NCBI GenBank assembly: GCA_020062545.1
Contig: JAGUWD010000005.1
Span: 61,952 to 125,951, forward strand
Direction: 5' to 3'
DNA: 64,000 nucleotides
Source of the DNA: Thermodesulfovibrionales bacterium
GTDB taxonomy: Bacteria; Nitrospirota; Thermodesulfovibrionia; Thermodesulfovibrionales; Dissulfurispiraceae
Position 1 is the first letter of the stretch, and every line of letters begins with the position of its first letter. Shown here piece by piece: positions 33,186-43,683 of the stretch. Under the pieces are notes generated by a model. It was not told the DNA's origin. It saw only the letters and a list, made by a program, of their open reading frames with translations, and did no database searches. The position numbers were made by a program, and so were the translations under genes.

Positions 33186-33203
33186 GGAAAGGAGGGAAAA
33201 GAT

Positions 33204-35243
33204 ATGGAAAAAGAAACCTGTACATTTTCGTATTGCGCAAGGCCCGAGGTAGTAGAGCATGAAACAGACTTTTTAATTATCGGCGGCGGTATGGTTGGAT
33301 GCGGTGCTGCCTATGAGGCAACAGTATGGGCAAATCCTAAAAAACTCAGGATAACTCTCGTTGACAAAGCTGCAACCGACAGAAGCGGTGCAGTCGCAAT
33401 GGGTCTTTCTGCTATCAATACCTATATGGGCGGCAATAAAATAGAGGACTATGTTGACTATGTAAGAAAAGACCTTATGGGTATAATCCGTGAGGATCTC
33501 GTCTTTGACCTCGGCAGGCATGTTGATGACTCTGTTCATAAGTTTGAGGAATGGGGACTGCCTATATGGAAAAAGGGCGATGACGGATTCTCACTCGATG
33601 GTTTTCAGGCAAAGGATGCAGGGAAGCCAATGCTCAAGGATTGTAAAGACGATGCCGAAAGGGAAAGTGTTGTTGTCAGGTCAGGTAAGTGGCAGATAAT
33701 GATCAACGGCGAGTCCTATAAGGTCATCGTTGCAGAGGCTGCAAAGAAGGCACTTCAGGTAAACAGAGAGGCAACTGGCGTTGCACAGAATCACTTTGAG
33801 AGGGTGTTTATAACAAGGCTGCTCCTCGATGCAAATAAGCCTAATACAATAGCCGGTGCTATTGGCTTTAGCACAAGGGAGAATAAGGTATATATCTTCA
33901 GGGCAAAGGCGATGCTCCTTGCTCCGGGCGGATGCGTCAATGTATTCAGGCCTCGCTCTGTCGGTGAGGGAATGGGAAGAACATGGTTCCCTGTCTGGAA
34001 CTCAGGCTCAGGATACGCAATGGGCGCTCAGGTTGGCGCAGAGCTTGTTCAGATGGAAAACAGATTCGTCCCTGCAAGATTTAAGGATGGATATGGTCCT
34101 GTCGGCGCATGGTTTTTGTTCTTTAAGGCAAAGGCAACTGATTCATTCAGGGATGATTACTGTGCAAATCCCGAATATGTTGCTGATGCAAAGAAGAAAT
34201 ATGGCAAGTATGTTGATGCCATGGGAACAACCATAAGAAACCATCTCATGATGGAGGCAATGATACGCGGCAGAGGTCCTATCATGATGTGGACGAATGA
34301 GGCAATGGATGCTATCAGCAAGACCTTTAAAGAGAAACTCGGCGAGAAAGAAGGTGCAAAGAAGGTAAAGCATCTTGAAGCAGAGGCATGGGAAGACTTC
34401 CTCGATATGACAATCGGTCAGGCAGGAATGTGGGCAGCAAACAATATTGAGCCTGATAAGGTCCCATCAGAGATTATTCCTTCAGAGCCATACTTCCTCG
34501 GCTCACATGCTGGATGCGCAGGCTTCTGGGTTAGCGGTCCTGGCGATATTCCAGGTGCACCAGCAGAATGGTCATGGGGCTATAACAGGATGTCCACTGT
34601 GAACGGTCTTTTCATGGCTGGTGATACATGCGGCGCATCAGGGCACAAATTCTCATCCGGCTCTCATGCAGAGGGAAGGATTGCAGGAAAGTCTGCAATT
34701 GCATACATCCTTGACCACATGGACTTCAAGCCGACATTGAAGGAAAAGGTTGATGACCTTGTTAATGAGATGTATCTGCCATTTGAGGTCTATGAGAAAT
34801 ATAAGGTCTATACCACATCTCCGAATCACATAAGCGTAAATCCGCATTTCATAAAGCCCGACCAGTATCAGAAGAGGCTTATGAAGATATCGGATGAATA
34901 TTTTGGTGGTGTAGGAACATGGTTCAAGACATCCAAGACCATGATTGATGAAGGTCTGAGAAGGCTGCAACTCCTTAAAGAGGATGCCAACAGGCTTGCA
35001 GCATCCAATCTCCATGAACTCCTCAGGTGCTGGGAGAACTACCACAGGGTTATCACTGCTGAGGCACATGCAAGGTCAATACTCTTTAGAGAAGAGTCCA
35101 GATACCCTGGATACTACTACAGGGCGGACAAAGACTTTATTGATGACGACAACTGGAAGGTCTTCACAATTGCCAAATACGATGCTGAAAAGGATGAGTG
35201 GACACTCTCCAAGAGGCCATATGTCCAGTTGTTTGGCAAATAG
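33204..35243 (+). CDS. aprA: APS reductase alpha subunit
   Basis: 679-aa FAD enzyme that reduces APS to sulfite + AMP. N-terminal FAD-binding TDFLIIGGGMVGCGAAYEA, DKAATDRSGAVAMGLSAINTYMG, EDLVFDLGRHVDDSVHKFEEWGLP, the AprA-specific PRSVGEGMGRTWFPVWNSGSGYAMG and ENRFVPARFKDGYGPVGAWFLFFKA, RGRGPIMMWT, and GDTCGASGHKFSSGSHAEGRIAGK near the C-terminus. Size and motifs fit the dissimilatory reductive type. Ends before a GC-rich terminator at 35258. Confidence 0.97.
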   Translation: MEKETCTFSYCARPEVVEHETDFLIIGGGMVGCGAAYEATVWANPKKLRITLVDKAATDRSGAVAMGLSAINTYMGGNKIEDYVDYVRKDLMGIIREDLVFDLGRHVDDSVHKFEEWGLPIWKKGDDGFSLDGFQAKDAGKPMLKDCKDDAERESVVVRSGKWQIMINGESYKVIVAEAAKKALQVNREATGVAQNHFERVFITRLLLDANKPNTIAGAIGFSTRENKVYIFRAKAMLLAPGGCVNVFRPRSVGEGMGRTWFPVWNSGSGYAMGAQVGAELVQMENRFVPARFKDGYGPVGAWFLFFKAKATDSFRDDYCANPEYVADAKKKYGKYVDAMGTTIRNHLMMEAMIRGRGPIMMWTNEAMDAISKTFKEKLGEKEGAKKVKHLEAEAWEDFLDMTIGQAGMWAANNIEPDKVPSEIIPSEPYFLGSHAGCAGFWVSGPGDIPGAPAEWSWGYNRMSTVNGLFMAGDTCGASGHKFSSGSHAEGRIAGKSAIAYILDHMDFKPTLKEKVDDLVNEMYLPFEVYEKYKVYTTSPNHISVNPHFIKPDQYQKRLMKISDEYFGGVGTWFKTSKTMIDEGLRRLQLLKEDANRLAASNLHELLRCWENYHRVITAEAHARSILFREESRYPGYYYRADKDFIDDDNWKVFTIAKYDAEKDEWTLSKRPYVQLFGK

Positions 35244-35257
35244 TTAGTATTTCATGG

Positions 35258-35276
35258 GGGAGGGCATTGCCCTCCC
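35258..35276 (+). terminator. GC-rich terminator-like hairpin after aprA
   Basis: GGGAGGGC-ATT-GCCCTCCC, a perfect 8-bp stem, followed by pyrimidine-rich CCTCCCTCTATATTTT. Likely a terminator or attenuator between aprBA and qmo. Confidence 0.65.
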
Positions 35277-35292
35277 CTCCCTCTATATTTTG

Positions 35293-35416
35293 CAATTAGT
35301 TATTAGTGGTAAGTGATACTATGCAAAAGGTCAAAGGCAAATAGAGCAGTAAAGCAGCAGAGCAGTAGAGGGTTTAAAACTATTGCCCGGTTGCTCTACT
35401 GAGCTACTTAGCTCTT
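35293..35416. repeat. short-period repeats forming a hairpin ahead of qmoA
   Basis: TTAGTTA-TTAGTGG-TAAGTGA (7-nt, from about 35296), then AGCAGTAA-AGCAGCAG-AGCAGTAG (8-nt, 35345-35368) matched across a loop by GCTCTACT-GAGCTACT-TAGCTCTT (35393-35416). The right arm ends directly at the qmoA ribosome site. Confidence 0.8.
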
Positions 35417-35430
35417 TAAGGAGGATGAAA

Positions 35431-36684
35431 ATGGCAGAAAGCAATACAGTGGTCATTATTGGAGGCGGTTTTAGCGGGCTTACAGCAGCAGTAGAGGCTG
35501 CTGAGGCTGAAAAGGATGTTGTTATCATTGAGAAAAACCCATATCTTGGGGGTAGGGTTGCGCAGTTAAACAAATATTTCTGGAAACTCTGTCCTCCGAA
35601 CTGCGGGCTTGAAATCCAGTTCAAGAGAATAAAAAATAATGCGCGGGTTAAAATTTATACCCTTGCAGAAGTGCAGGATATAAAGGGTGAAGAGGGAAAC
35701 CTCGATGTGGCCGTAAAAGTAAATCCGAGATATGTAAATGAAAAGTGTGTTGCCTGTGATGCCTGCGCTCAGGCATGCCCTTCATACAGAGACAATACCT
35801 TCAATTTCGGAATGGACAAGACAAAGGCTGCATATCTGCCGTTCAATCAGGCATTTCCGATGCAGTATGTAATTGACAGAAATTCATGTGCACCAAACTG
35901 TAAGGCATGTGCGGATGCCTGCAAGTATAATGCAATAGACCTGGGCATGAAGTCAGAGACGATAAATATAAAGGCAGGTGCAGTCATAATGGCAATGGGA
36001 TGGAATCCTTATGATGCCAGCAAGATTGACAATCTCAGCTTTGGAAAGGTTCAGAATGTTATTACAAACATGATGATGGAAAGACTTTCGGCACCCAACG
36101 GCCCAACCCAGGGCAAGATTGTAAGACCCTCTGATGGAAAAGAGGTTAAAAACATAGCATTTGTCCAGTGCGCCGGAAGCAGGGATGAAAACCATCTTCC
36201 TTTTTGTTCATATATATGCTGTCTTGCGTCACTGAAACAGGCGATGTATGTAAGGGAGCAATATCCTGATTCAAAGGCCCGGATATTTTATATAGATTTA
36301 AGGACCCCCGGTCTTTACGAGCATAGATTTCTAAAGAAGGCAATGGATGATCCGGATATAACGCTTACGAAGGGAAAGGTAGCGGGGATAAACGAAGACC
36401 CTGAGACAAAGGATGTTATCGTTGAGGTCGAGGATATATTCAGCGGCAGCAAGACAGAGATGAAGTTTGATATGGTTGTTCTTGCCACAGGAATGGAGCC
36501 TACAACAAAGACATCCCAGACAATAAAAAATGTTTCATATACATCTGACGGCTTTGTTGATATCGGTGCGAAAAAAGGCATATATCCTGTTGGAACACTG
36601 AAAAATCCCGTTGATGTGGTAAGATCGGCGCAGGATGCCACAAGCGCTGTTATCAAAGGCATTCAGAGTCTGAGGAGGATATAG
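35431..36684 (+). CDS. qmoA: QmoA, HdrA-like flavoprotein of the quinone-interacting Qmo complex
   Basis: 417 aa from the ATG at 35431, 6 nt after AAGGAGG; the frame reaches 35383 but that part is repeat-derived. HdrA-type FAD fold: NTVVIIGGGFSGLTAAVEAAEAEKDVVIIEKNPYLGGRVAQLNKYFWKLCPPNCGLEI, ferredoxin-like Cys CVACDACAQACPS and CAPNCKACADACKYNAIDLG, NIAFVQCAGSRDENHLPFCSYICC, and a C-terminal VVLATGMEPT. Qmo moves electrons between menaquinol and AprBA. Confidence 0.95.
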   Translation: MAESNTVVIIGGGFSGLTAAVEAAEAEKDVVIIEKNPYLGGRVAQLNKYFWKLCPPNCGLEIQFKRIKNNARVKIYTLAEVQDIKGEEGNLDVAVKVNPRYVNEKCVACDACAQACPSYRDNTFNFGMDKTKAAYLPFNQAFPMQYVIDRNSCAPNCKACADACKYNAIDLGMKSETINIKAGAVIMAMGWNPYDASKIDNLSFGKVQNVITNMMMERLSAPNGPTQGKIVRPSDGKEVKNIAFVQCAGSRDENHLPFCSYICCLASLKQAMYVREQYPDSKARIFYIDLRTPGLYEHRFLKKAMDDPDITLTKGKVAGINEDPETKDVIVEVEDIFSGSKTEMKFDMVVLATGMEPTTKTSQTIKNVSYTSDGFVDIGAKKGIYPVGTLKNPVDVVRSAQDATSAVIKGIQSLRRI

Positions 36685-36687
36685 GAA

Positions 36688-38916
36688 ATGGAAAAGAAAT
36701 ACGGTGTATATATATGCAAAGGTTGCGGGATAGGCGAGGGTATAAATGTTGAAAAGCTTGCCAATAATGTCAAGGGCATGGTTTGTAAGACGCATGATAT
36801 TCTTTGCAGCCCCGAAGGGATAAACCTTATCAAAGAGGATATGAAGAATGAGGGAGTCAATGCCATTACCATAGCTGCATGTTCTCCGAGGGTTAAGACC
36901 GAGGAGTTCGACTTTCCGGGTGCCCTGATAGAGAGGGTTAATCTGAGGGAGTTCGTAGTGTGGAGCCATGAGCCTAATAATGAAGAGACACAATCACTTG
37001 CAGAAGATTACCTTCTGATGGGTATCGAAAAGATCAAAAAGGGTGACCTTCCAGAGCCGAATATCCTTCAGGATTTAAGCAGCACAATACTTGTAATTGG
37101 CGGCGGGGTATCAGGCATGAATGCTGCAATTGAGGCAGCAAATGCAGGGTACAAGGTTGTCCTTGTTGAGAAAGAAGCTCAGCTTGGTGGCTTTGCAAAC
37201 AGGCTTTATAAGAAAATCCCTACAGGCGAATACTTTAATAAGCCTCTTATTGTTGATACAGACATAGATAAGCTGATTAAAGAGGTTGAGAGCCATCCTG
37301 ATATAAAGGTCTACAAATCTTCAAAGATCGAAAAGACAGAAGGACAGCCGGGTCTGTATGATGTAACTGTTTCAACAAACGGTGGTTCGGAAACAATAAA
37401 AATCGGTGCTATTGTCCTTGCAACCGGATGGAAGCCATATGATGCGACAAAGCTTGATTACCTTGGTTATGGGAAATCTCAAAATGTTGTTACAAACATT
37501 GAATTTGAAGAGATTGCTAAAAAAGGTAATGGTAAAATTCTTAGACCTTCTGACGGCAAGGAGGCAAAAAAGGTTGCTTTTATCCAGTGTGCTGGTCAGA
37601 GGGACTCGAATCATCTTCCATACTGCTCTTCCATGTGCTGTGCAACATCTTTAAAACAGGCAAGATATGTCAGGCAGAACAATAAAGACGCAGTAGCAAT
37701 GGTGCTTTATAAAGACATCAGAACTCCCGGAAGGCTTGAGCTTTATTATAAAGAGGCGCAGAACGACCCGGGCGTTATGCTTACAAAGGCAGAGGTAAAA
37801 GGCGTTTCCGATGCAGGAAACGGGAATCTCTTTGTCGAAGCAGAAAATACACTTCTTGGAGAAAAGATAAAGCTTGAGGCTGATATGGTTGTTCTTGCAA
37901 CAGGCATGATTCCAACAACGAGAGAGCCACAGGAATACCTTGATGGATTGGCTCTTGCCGGAACAAAAGGAGATGAGGCAAAGGCGAAGTATATAGAGGA
38001 AACACCAAAGCCCGAGTTTATTCTTAATCTATCATACAGGCAGGGGCCTGAAATCCCATCGCTTGAAGGTGCATACGGATTTGCTGATTCAAACTTCATC
38101 TGTTTCCCTTATGAAACGAGAAGGACAGGCATATATGCAGCAGGTGGAGTAAGGCGGCCCATGGATATGTCAGAGGCGCAGGATGATGCAGCCGGCGCAG
38201 CATTTAAGGCAATTCAATGCATTGACCATGTCTCAAGGGGCGTTGCTGTGCATCCGAGGGCATGGGATATTACATTCCCGGATCCGCTTCTTATAAGATG
38301 TACTTCCTGCAAGAGATGTACAGAGGAATGTCCATTCGGAGCGATAGATGAGGATGAAAAGGGCACTCCATTTTACAAAATCAACCGCTGCAGGCGATGT
38401 GGCACATGCATGGGCGCATGTCCTGAAAGGATTGTTTCTTTTAAGGATTACAGTGTTGACATCATCGGTTCAATGATTAAGACAATTGAATCGCCTGATG
38501 AAGAGACTATAAGGATAATCGCCCTTGTATGCGAAAATGACGCATATCCTGCGCTTGATACTGCGGCGCTGCAGCGTAAAAAGATAGACTCGTCAGTAAG
38601 GTTTATCCCGCTTAGATGTCTTGGTGGTATGAATCTGGTATGGATTGCCGATGCTCTATCGAGAGGGCTTGATGGTGTTTTGCTTTTGGGATGCAAATTT
38701 GGAGAAAACTATCAATGTCATTTTGTCAAGGGTAGCGAGCTTGCAAACTACAGATTCGGCAAGGTTGGGGAGACACTCAATAAACTGCAGCTTGAGGCCG
38801 AAAGGGTTCAGTTGATGCAGGTAGCTATTGCAGAATACGATAAGCTGCCGGATATGATAAACGAGTATGTAGAAAGGGTAAAAGAGATAGGACCAAATCC
38901 ATTTAAAGGATTTTAG
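36688..38916 (+). CDS. qmoB: QmoB, HdrA/MvhD-like flavoprotein of Qmo
   Basis: 742 aa. N-terminal YGVYICKGCGIGEGINVEKL and ITIAACSPRVKTEEF, FAD domain STILVIGGGVSGMNAAIEAANAGYKVVLVEKE, KVAFIQCAGQRDSNHLPYCSSMCC, two [4Fe-4S] sites (CTSCKRCTEECPFGAI, CRRCGTCMGACPERIV), and a C-terminal MvhD-like domain (RFIPLRCLGGMNLVWIADALSRGLDGVLLLGCKFGENYQCHF). This fusion is the hallmark of QmoB. It lies 3 nt after qmoA. Confidence 0.95.
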   Translation: MEKKYGVYICKGCGIGEGINVEKLANNVKGMVCKTHDILCSPEGINLIKEDMKNEGVNAITIAACSPRVKTEEFDFPGALIERVNLREFVVWSHEPNNEETQSLAEDYLLMGIEKIKKGDLPEPNILQDLSSTILVIGGGVSGMNAAIEAANAGYKVVLVEKEAQLGGFANRLYKKIPTGEYFNKPLIVDTDIDKLIKEVESHPDIKVYKSSKIEKTEGQPGLYDVTVSTNGGSETIKIGAIVLATGWKPYDATKLDYLGYGKSQNVVTNIEFEEIAKKGNGKILRPSDGKEAKKVAFIQCAGQRDSNHLPYCSSMCCATSLKQARYVRQNNKDAVAMVLYKDIRTPGRLELYYKEAQNDPGVMLTKAEVKGVSDAGNGNLFVEAENTLLGEKIKLEADMVVLATGMIPTTREPQEYLDGLALAGTKGDEAKAKYIEETPKPEFILNLSYRQGPEIPSLEGAYGFADSNFICFPYETRRTGIYAAGGVRRPMDMSEAQDDAAGAAFKAIQCIDHVSRGVAVHPRAWDITFPDPLLIRCTSCKRCTEECPFGAIDEDEKGTPFYKINRCRRCGTCMGACPERIVSFKDYSVDIIGSMIKTIESPDEETIRIIALVCENDAYPALDTAALQRKKIDSSVRFIPLRCLGGMNLVWIADALSRGLDGVLLLGCKFGENYQCHFVKGSELANYRFGKVGETLNKLQLEAERVQLMQVAIAEYDKLPDMINEYVERVKEIGPNPFKGF

Positions 38917-38980
38917 TTTAAAAACAAATTAAGCGGTTTGAACCGTTAAAACAGTATTTAATGATAGGGAGGAAATATAG

Positions 38981-40102
38981 ATGGCAGAACAGGTAATAAG
39001 TCCAGATCTGAAGTTTGTTGAAGATGTGATTGCCTCTGGCGGAGGCGATTTAAAAAAATGCTATCAATGCGCTACCTGCACTGTTGTTTGCAATGTAACA
39101 CCTGACAATAAACCATTCCCGAGAAAAGAGATGATATACGCTCAATGGGGAATGAAGGACAAGCTCATAAGCAATCCAGACATCTGGTTGTGCCATCAGT
39201 GCAGCGACTGTACGGCTTATTGCCCCCGTGGCGCAAAGCCAGGAGAGGTGCTCGGTGCGGTAAGGAAGCTTGCAATCCAGCATTATTCACCGACTCCTCT
39301 GTCTAAAATGGTTGGCGACCCGAAGTATCTCCTGATACTCTTTGCCATACCTGTATTGCTGTTCCTCTCTTATATAGTACCGAAAGGTTATCTTGATGTT
39401 TCTGCTATTCCGAGGGGTGAAGACGGAGGCATAGTATATTCCAAATTTATGCCTGTATTCCCGCAGATAGATGTAACCTTTGGGGCCGCTGCATTTTTTG
39501 CCGCGGTCTGTTTTGTGCTTGGCATAAAGAGATACTGGACGGACATGAGTTCTGGAGTGGGCGCTCAGGGCAATATAGCGGACAGCATAAAGACAACGAT
39601 CAGTGAGATACTTGCCCACAAGAGGTTTGAAAAATGCAATGTAACAAAGGACAGAAAGATCGCACATCTTCTGGTGTTCTATGCATTTGTCGGCCTTGCC
39701 ATAACAACAACATGGGCAATTGTATATCTCTACGGATTTCATTACGATTCACCTTATCCGCTATACGACCCGTTGAAACTGTTAGGCAATGCAAGTGCTC
39801 TTGCCCTGCTTTACGGAATAACCCTTGTAACCGGCAATAGATTAAAGAATGCAGAAAAGGCAGGAAAGGGAAGCTACTTTGACTGGCTGTTTATAACAGT
39901 GATATATGCCATTGTGGTAACAGGCATACTTTCCGAACTATTAAGGCTTGCAAATATAGCAACACTCGCATATCCTACATATTTTGCGCATCTGGTATTT
40001 GTCTTCTTCCTGTTTGCATATGCACCGTTCTCAAAGATGGCGCACATGGTTTACAGGGCGACGGCAATGGTATTTGCGCGGCATACAAATAGAGAAAGTT
40101 AA
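38981..40102 (+). CDS. qmoC: QmoC, HdrC/HdrE-like membrane subunit of Qmo
   Basis: 373 aa. N-terminal HdrC-like ferredoxin (CYQCATCTVVCNVTPDNKPFPRKEM and WLCHQCSDCTAYCPRGAKPGEVLGAVRKLAI) followed by a cytochrome b-type membrane domain with about six helices (FAIPVLLFLSYIVP, VTFGAAAFFAAVCFVLGI, HLLVFYAFVGLAITTTWAIVYL, LGNASALALLYGI, WLFITVIYAIVVTGILSELL, YFAHLVFVFFLFAYAPFSKMAHMVYR) containing His residues for heme. It is the quinone-reactive anchor of Qmo. GGGAGG precedes the start. Confidence 0.95.
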   Translation: MAEQVISPDLKFVEDVIASGGGDLKKCYQCATCTVVCNVTPDNKPFPRKEMIYAQWGMKDKLISNPDIWLCHQCSDCTAYCPRGAKPGEVLGAVRKLAIQHYSPTPLSKMVGDPKYLLILFAIPVLLFLSYIVPKGYLDVSAIPRGEDGGIVYSKFMPVFPQIDVTFGAAAFFAAVCFVLGIKRYWTDMSSGVGAQGNIADSIKTTISEILAHKRFEKCNVTKDRKIAHLLVFYAFVGLAITTTWAIVYLYGFHYDSPYPLYDPLKLLGNASALALLYGITLVTGNRLKNAEKAGKGSYFDWLFITVIYAIVVTGILSELLRLANIATLAYPTYFAHLVFVFFLFAYAPFSKMAHMVYRATAMVFARHTNRES

Positions 40103-40211
40103 CAGGAGGTGAAGAGGACAGGGAAAAGGGTTACAGACACATCAGAATGTTTTCGGCAGTAACTGTCAGTATTATAGTATTAATCCAACAAAATTTTAAT
40201 AAGGAGGAGAG

Positions 40212-42281
40212 ATGAGTACAATTATTCTGTTTGCCCTTGTATGCGGATTAGCAGGCGTGGCTTATGCCCTCATGACCGCGGCATGGGTATCGAAGCAGGA
40301 TGCAGGAAGCGAACGCATGCAGCAGATCTCGAATGCGGTCAAAGAAGGCGCTTATGCCTTCCTCGCACGTGAGTACAAGACCGTAGCGGGTGTTGCGGTT
40401 GTCCTGGTGGTTCTGCTCGCAGCATTTTTGGGGATCTGGACTGCAATAGGATTTATTATCGGAACGGTGGGATCGGCATTTGCGGGTTTTGTTGGCATGT
40501 GGGTTACCGTGCGCGCAAATGTCCGCACGACACAGGCTGCTTCAAAAGGCCTGCAGAATGCCCTTACCCTTTCTTTTAAGGGTGGCTCCGTTACAGGACT
40601 TATGGTTGTCGGGCTGGGAATCATCGGAATTGCAGGTTATTATTTTATAGCTAAACATGCCGCATCCACAGAAGAGGCATTCCATGCACTGGTAGGCCTC
40701 GGTTTCGGCTGTTCCCTTATGTCCGTGTTTGCACGTATCGCCGGCGGTATTTACACAAAGGCTGCTGACGTGGGAGCCGACCTTGTCGGAAAGGTTGAGG
40801 CAGGAATTCCTGAAGACGACCCGAGAAACCCTGCGGTTATCGCGGATAACGTGGGCGATAATGTCGGTGACTGCGCAGGTATGGCTGCTGACCTGTATGA
40901 AACCTATACAGTTACGCTTGTTGCAGCAATGTTGCTCGCGAAGACGATATTCGGCGCCGAAAGCCCGTGGGTTGAGTTCCCGCTTCTTTTAGGAGGCGTT
41001 TCGATTATTGCTTCTATTATCGGCACATATTTTGTAAAACTCGGTGCTAGTAACTATATTATGGGCGCCCTTTATAAGGGTCTCGCGGTTTCAGGCGTTC
41101 TTGCCGCCATCGCGTTTTATGGAGTAACGCAGTGGTTTATGGGACAGCCTGGACTCGATTTAATGGGTTTTTCTCCGCTAAGCATTTTCGGCACGGCTGT
41201 TATCGGTCTTATGCTGACGGGTCTTATAGTATGGATTACCGAATATTATACCGCTAAAGAATACAGGCCGGTGCGGACTATTGCCAGGGCCAGCCTTACG
41301 GGTCACGGCACGAATGTTATCGCAGGCCTTGCAATGAGCATGGAAGCTACAGCGCTCCCTGCATTGGTTATTGTTGGTGCTATTCTCGGCTCCTACGCAC
41401 TTGGCGGCGGATTCAGCGGGAATATGGGCGGTGGACTTTTTGCAATAGCACTTTCCGCTGTCTCAATGCTTTCTATGACAGGCATTGTTGTTGCGATTGA
41501 CTCTTATGGCCCTATTACGGATAATGCAGGCGGTATTGCCGAGATGGCTGAACTGCCTTCTGCAGTCAGGGATGTTACAGACCCGCTTGATGCAGTCGGA
41601 AATACAACAAAGGCTGTTACAAAAGGTTATGCTATCGGTTCGGCCGGTCTTGCCGCTCTCGTTCTTTTCGCAGAGTATGCGAGAGAGCTTGTGAAAAAAA
41701 TGGGCGGAGTTGCATTTGACCTCTCAGATCCTTATATCATCGCAGGTCTCTTTATTGGCGGCCTTATCCCTTACTACTTCGGTGGCAGGCTTATGCTTGC
41801 GGTTGGTAAGGCTGCAGGCGGCGTTGTTCAAGAAGTTCGCAGGCAGTTCCGCGAGATCAAGGGAATTATGGAAGGCACAGGTAAGCCAGAGTATGGCAAA
41901 TGTGTTGACATCGTTACAAAGTCGGCTATTAAGGAGATGATGATCCCGGCCCTTATCCCGGTAGTAGCTCCTATCGTTGTCGGTTTTGTACTTGGTCCTA
42001 AGGCACTCGGCGGCCTTCTTATCGGCAGCATTCTGACCGGTCTCTTCCAGGCCATTGCCATGACAAGCGGTGGCGGCGCATGGGATAACGCAAAGAAATC
42101 CTTTGAAGACGGCGTAACCGATGATAAAGGTGTAATGCATAAGAAAGGAAGCGACGGACATAAAGCCTCTGTTACAGGCGATACGGTCGGCGATCCATAT
42201 AAGGATACAGCAGGCCCGGCTATCAACCCAATGATCAAGGTTATCAACATTGTGGCGCTTCTGATAGTCCCGCTTTTATAA
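40212..42281 (+). CDS. hppA: Membrane proton-translocating pyrophosphatase, K+-independent type
   Basis: 689 aa, about 16 transmembrane helices. It couples hydrolysis of pyrophosphate to proton pumping. Substrate motif [36 protein letters not shown], second acidic site [12 protein letters not shown], and C-terminal [22 protein letters not shown]. The segment [19 protein letters not shown] has Lys where K+-dependent enzymes have Ala, the known marker of K+-independent H+ pumps. Its position behind sat-apr-qmo fits recovery of energy from Sat-derived pyrophosphate. A strong terminator follows. Confidence 0.96.
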   Translation: MSTIILFALVCGLAGVAYALMTAAWVSKQDAGSERMQQISNAVKEGAYAFLAREYKTVAGVAVVLVVLLAAFLGIWTAIGFIIGTVGSAFAGFVGMWVTVRANVRTTQAASKGLQNALTLSFKGGSVTGLMVVGLGIIGIAGYYFIAKHAASTEEAFHALVGLGFGCSLMSVFARIAGGIYTKAADVGADLVGKVEAGIPEDDPRNPAVIADNVGDNVGDCAGMAADLYETYTVTLVAAMLLAKTIFGAESPWVEFPLLLGGVSIIASIIGTYFVKLGASNYIMGALYKGLAVSGVLAAIAFYGVTQWFMGQPGLDLMGFSPLSIFGTAVIGLMLTGLIVWITEYYTAKEYRPVRTIARASLTGHGTNVIAGLAMSMEATALPALVIVGAILGSYALGGGFSGNMGGGLFAIALSAVSMLSMTGIVVAIDSYGPITDNAGGIAEMAELPSAVRDVTDPLDAVGNTTKAVTKGYAIGSAGLAALVLFAEYARELVKKMGGVAFDLSDPYIIAGLFIGGLIPYYFGGRLMLAVGKAAGGVVQEVRRQFREIKGIMEGTGKPEYGKCVDIVTKSAIKEMMIPALIPVVAPIVVGFVLGPKALGGLLIGSILTGLFQAIAMTSGGGAWDNAKKSFEDGVTDDKGVMHKKGSDGHKASVTGDTVGDPYKDTAGPAINPMIKVINIVALLIVPLL

Positions 42282-42301
42282 AACAGTTTTTTGACATTGC
42301 G

Positions 42302-42337
42302 AAGGCCGGTAGAGACTTCTCTGCCGGCCTTTTTTTA
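42302..42337 (+). terminator. rho-independent terminator of hppA
   Basis: AAGGCCGGTAGAGA and TCTCTGCCGGCCTT form a long GC-rich stem, followed by TTTTTTT. Confidence 0.92.
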
Positions 42338-42455
42338 TTGATTAAAACAGAAGCGCCCATCAACGACTATCCTTGCCTTCTTGTCCTTTTGTTTTAAATG
42401 CATCTATAAACTGGTTAATATGTCTATACCTATGTGGTGGCTGATAAAATTAAAC

Positions 42456-42485
42456 TTGCCAAAGACTTAGCATATCCTGTAAAAT
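42456..42485 (+). promoter_or_regulatory. sigma-70-type promoter upstream of rpmE
   Basis: TTGCCA and TAAAAT are separated by 18 nt, 35 nt before the rpmE start codon. The rest of the 238-nt spacer holds only the hppA terminator. Confidence 0.55.
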
Positions 42486-42519
42486 AATATCCTAAATCTT
42501 ATTTTTCAGGAGGTTTACG

Positions 42520-42723
42520 TTGAAAGAGGGTATTCATCCGAAATATAAAGATGTAAAGGTCAGTTGTGCCTGCGGAGAGACATTTGTAACCAGATCAACA
42601 ACGGATAACATCCGCGTTGATATATGTTCAAAATGTCATCCGTTCTTTACCGGAAAGCAGAAGCTTGTGGATGCAGAAGGAAGGGTGGAGAAGTTTAAGA
42701 AGAAGTACGCTAATAAGAAGTAG
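42520..42723 (+). CDS. rpmE: Ribosomal protein bL31 (zinc-binding form)
   Basis: 67 aa with a TTG start at 42520 placed after [70 protein letters not shown] is typical of bL31 and keeps the CAC...CSKC zinc ligands. It is followed by a terminator-like hairpin, then a DUF1385 gene and prfA; rpmE-prfA linkage is common in bacteria. Confidence 0.97.
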   Translation: MKEGIHPKYKDVKVSCACGETFVTRSTTDNIRVDICSKCHPFFTGKQKLVDAEGRVEKFKKKYANKK

Positions 42724-42730
42724 TATATTC

Positions 42731-42782
42731 AGGGATTTGGGATTAGGGTTTAGGGATTAGTCTAAATTCTAATCCCTTTTTA
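42731..42782 (+). terminator. terminator-like hairpin built of 7-nt repeats
   Basis: GGGATTT-GGGATTA-GGGTTTA-GGGATTAG is a 7-nt degenerate repeat whose last unit pairs with CTAATCCC (AGGGATTAG 42752-42760 with CTAATCCCT 42769-42777), followed by TTTTTATT. The repeat thus supplies a working terminator shape between rpmE and the next gene. Confidence 0.75.
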
Positions 42783-42793
42783 TTGGAGAAAAT

Positions 42794-43678
42794 ATGAAAA
42801 ACATAGGTGGGCAGGCAGTCATAGAAGGCGTGATGATGAAGTCCCCTGCGGGCTGGAGCGTGGCAGCAAGGGACCCGAAGGGAGGGATAAATCTAAAGAC
42901 GGTCAGGACAAAAAAGATGCCGGCTTTTTTAAAATTGCCTCTTATAAGGGGCGTGGTGGCGCTTTTTCATGCCCTGATGATTGGAGTAAAAGCTATCGAG
43001 TTTTCTGGAAGCGTTGCATATCAGGAGCAGGAAGGTGATAAGCCTATCAGTCCATGGGGTATGGGGCTGTCTATAGGGTTTGCCATTATCCTCGCAATAG
43101 TTCTTTTTAAATTCCTTCCGCTCTTTCTGACGACCCTGATAGGCAATATGGTTAAAGAAGTTTCGAGTAATTCATTGCTTTTTAACTTTACTGATGGAAT
43201 TCTCCGTGTCGGAATATTCCTCTTCTACATATTTATTATTGGCCTCTGGAAAGAGATGAAGCGGATATACCAGTATCACGGTGCAGAACATAAGGTTATA
43301 TATGCTTATGAAGCGGGTGAAGAACTTACTGTGGAGAATGCAAAGAAATATAAACCTTACCACCCGAGATGCGGAACCAGCTTTTTATTAATAGTGATGG
43401 TTATCAGCATAATGGTATTTCTCCTGATACCGAAGGAGTGGTCTTTTGTGGATAAACTGATGTCGAGGATAGTCCTGATACCTGTTATAGCAGGGCTTTC
43501 CTACGAGGTGCTCAGATTTTCTGCCAGGGTGAAGAACAATCCCATGATAGGGTTTATAGTTCTTCCGGGTCTCCTATTACAGAGAATGACAGTGAGAGAG
43601 CCCGATGAGTCACAGATAGAGGTCGCATTAGCCGCCATGAATGAGGTTTTAAAAATAGATAGGGATAAAGAGGTTTGA
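42794..43678 (+). CDS. DUF1385 (YqhQ-like) membrane protein
   Basis: 294 aa. N-terminal [24 protein letters not shown] is the DUF1385 signature; then [26 protein letters not shown], membrane segments ([53 protein letters not shown]), the [37 protein letters not shown] block and a C-terminal [28 protein letters not shown]. It often lies between rpmE and prfA, as here. Function unknown. Its stop overlaps the region of the prfA start. Confidence 0.92.
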   Translation: MKNIGGQAVIEGVMMKSPAGWSVAARDPKGGINLKTVRTKKMPAFLKLPLIRGVVALFHALMIGVKAIEFSGSVAYQEQEGDKPISPWGMGLSIGFAIILAIVLFKFLPLFLTTLIGNMVKEVSSNSLLFNFTDGILRVGIFLFYIFIIGLWKEMKRIYQYHGAEHKVIYAYEAGEELTVENAKKYKPYHPRCGTSFLLIVMVISIMVFLLIPKEWSFVDKLMSRIVLIPVIAGLSYEVLRFSARVKNNPMIGFIVLPGLLLQRMTVREPDESQIEVALAAMNEVLKIDRDKEV

Positions 43679-43683
43679 AGTCA

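Noticed and set aside
41724..42250. Two overlapping minus-strand open frames of 140-145 codons
   Set aside because: They lie inside hppA, which is intact, and show no family motif.
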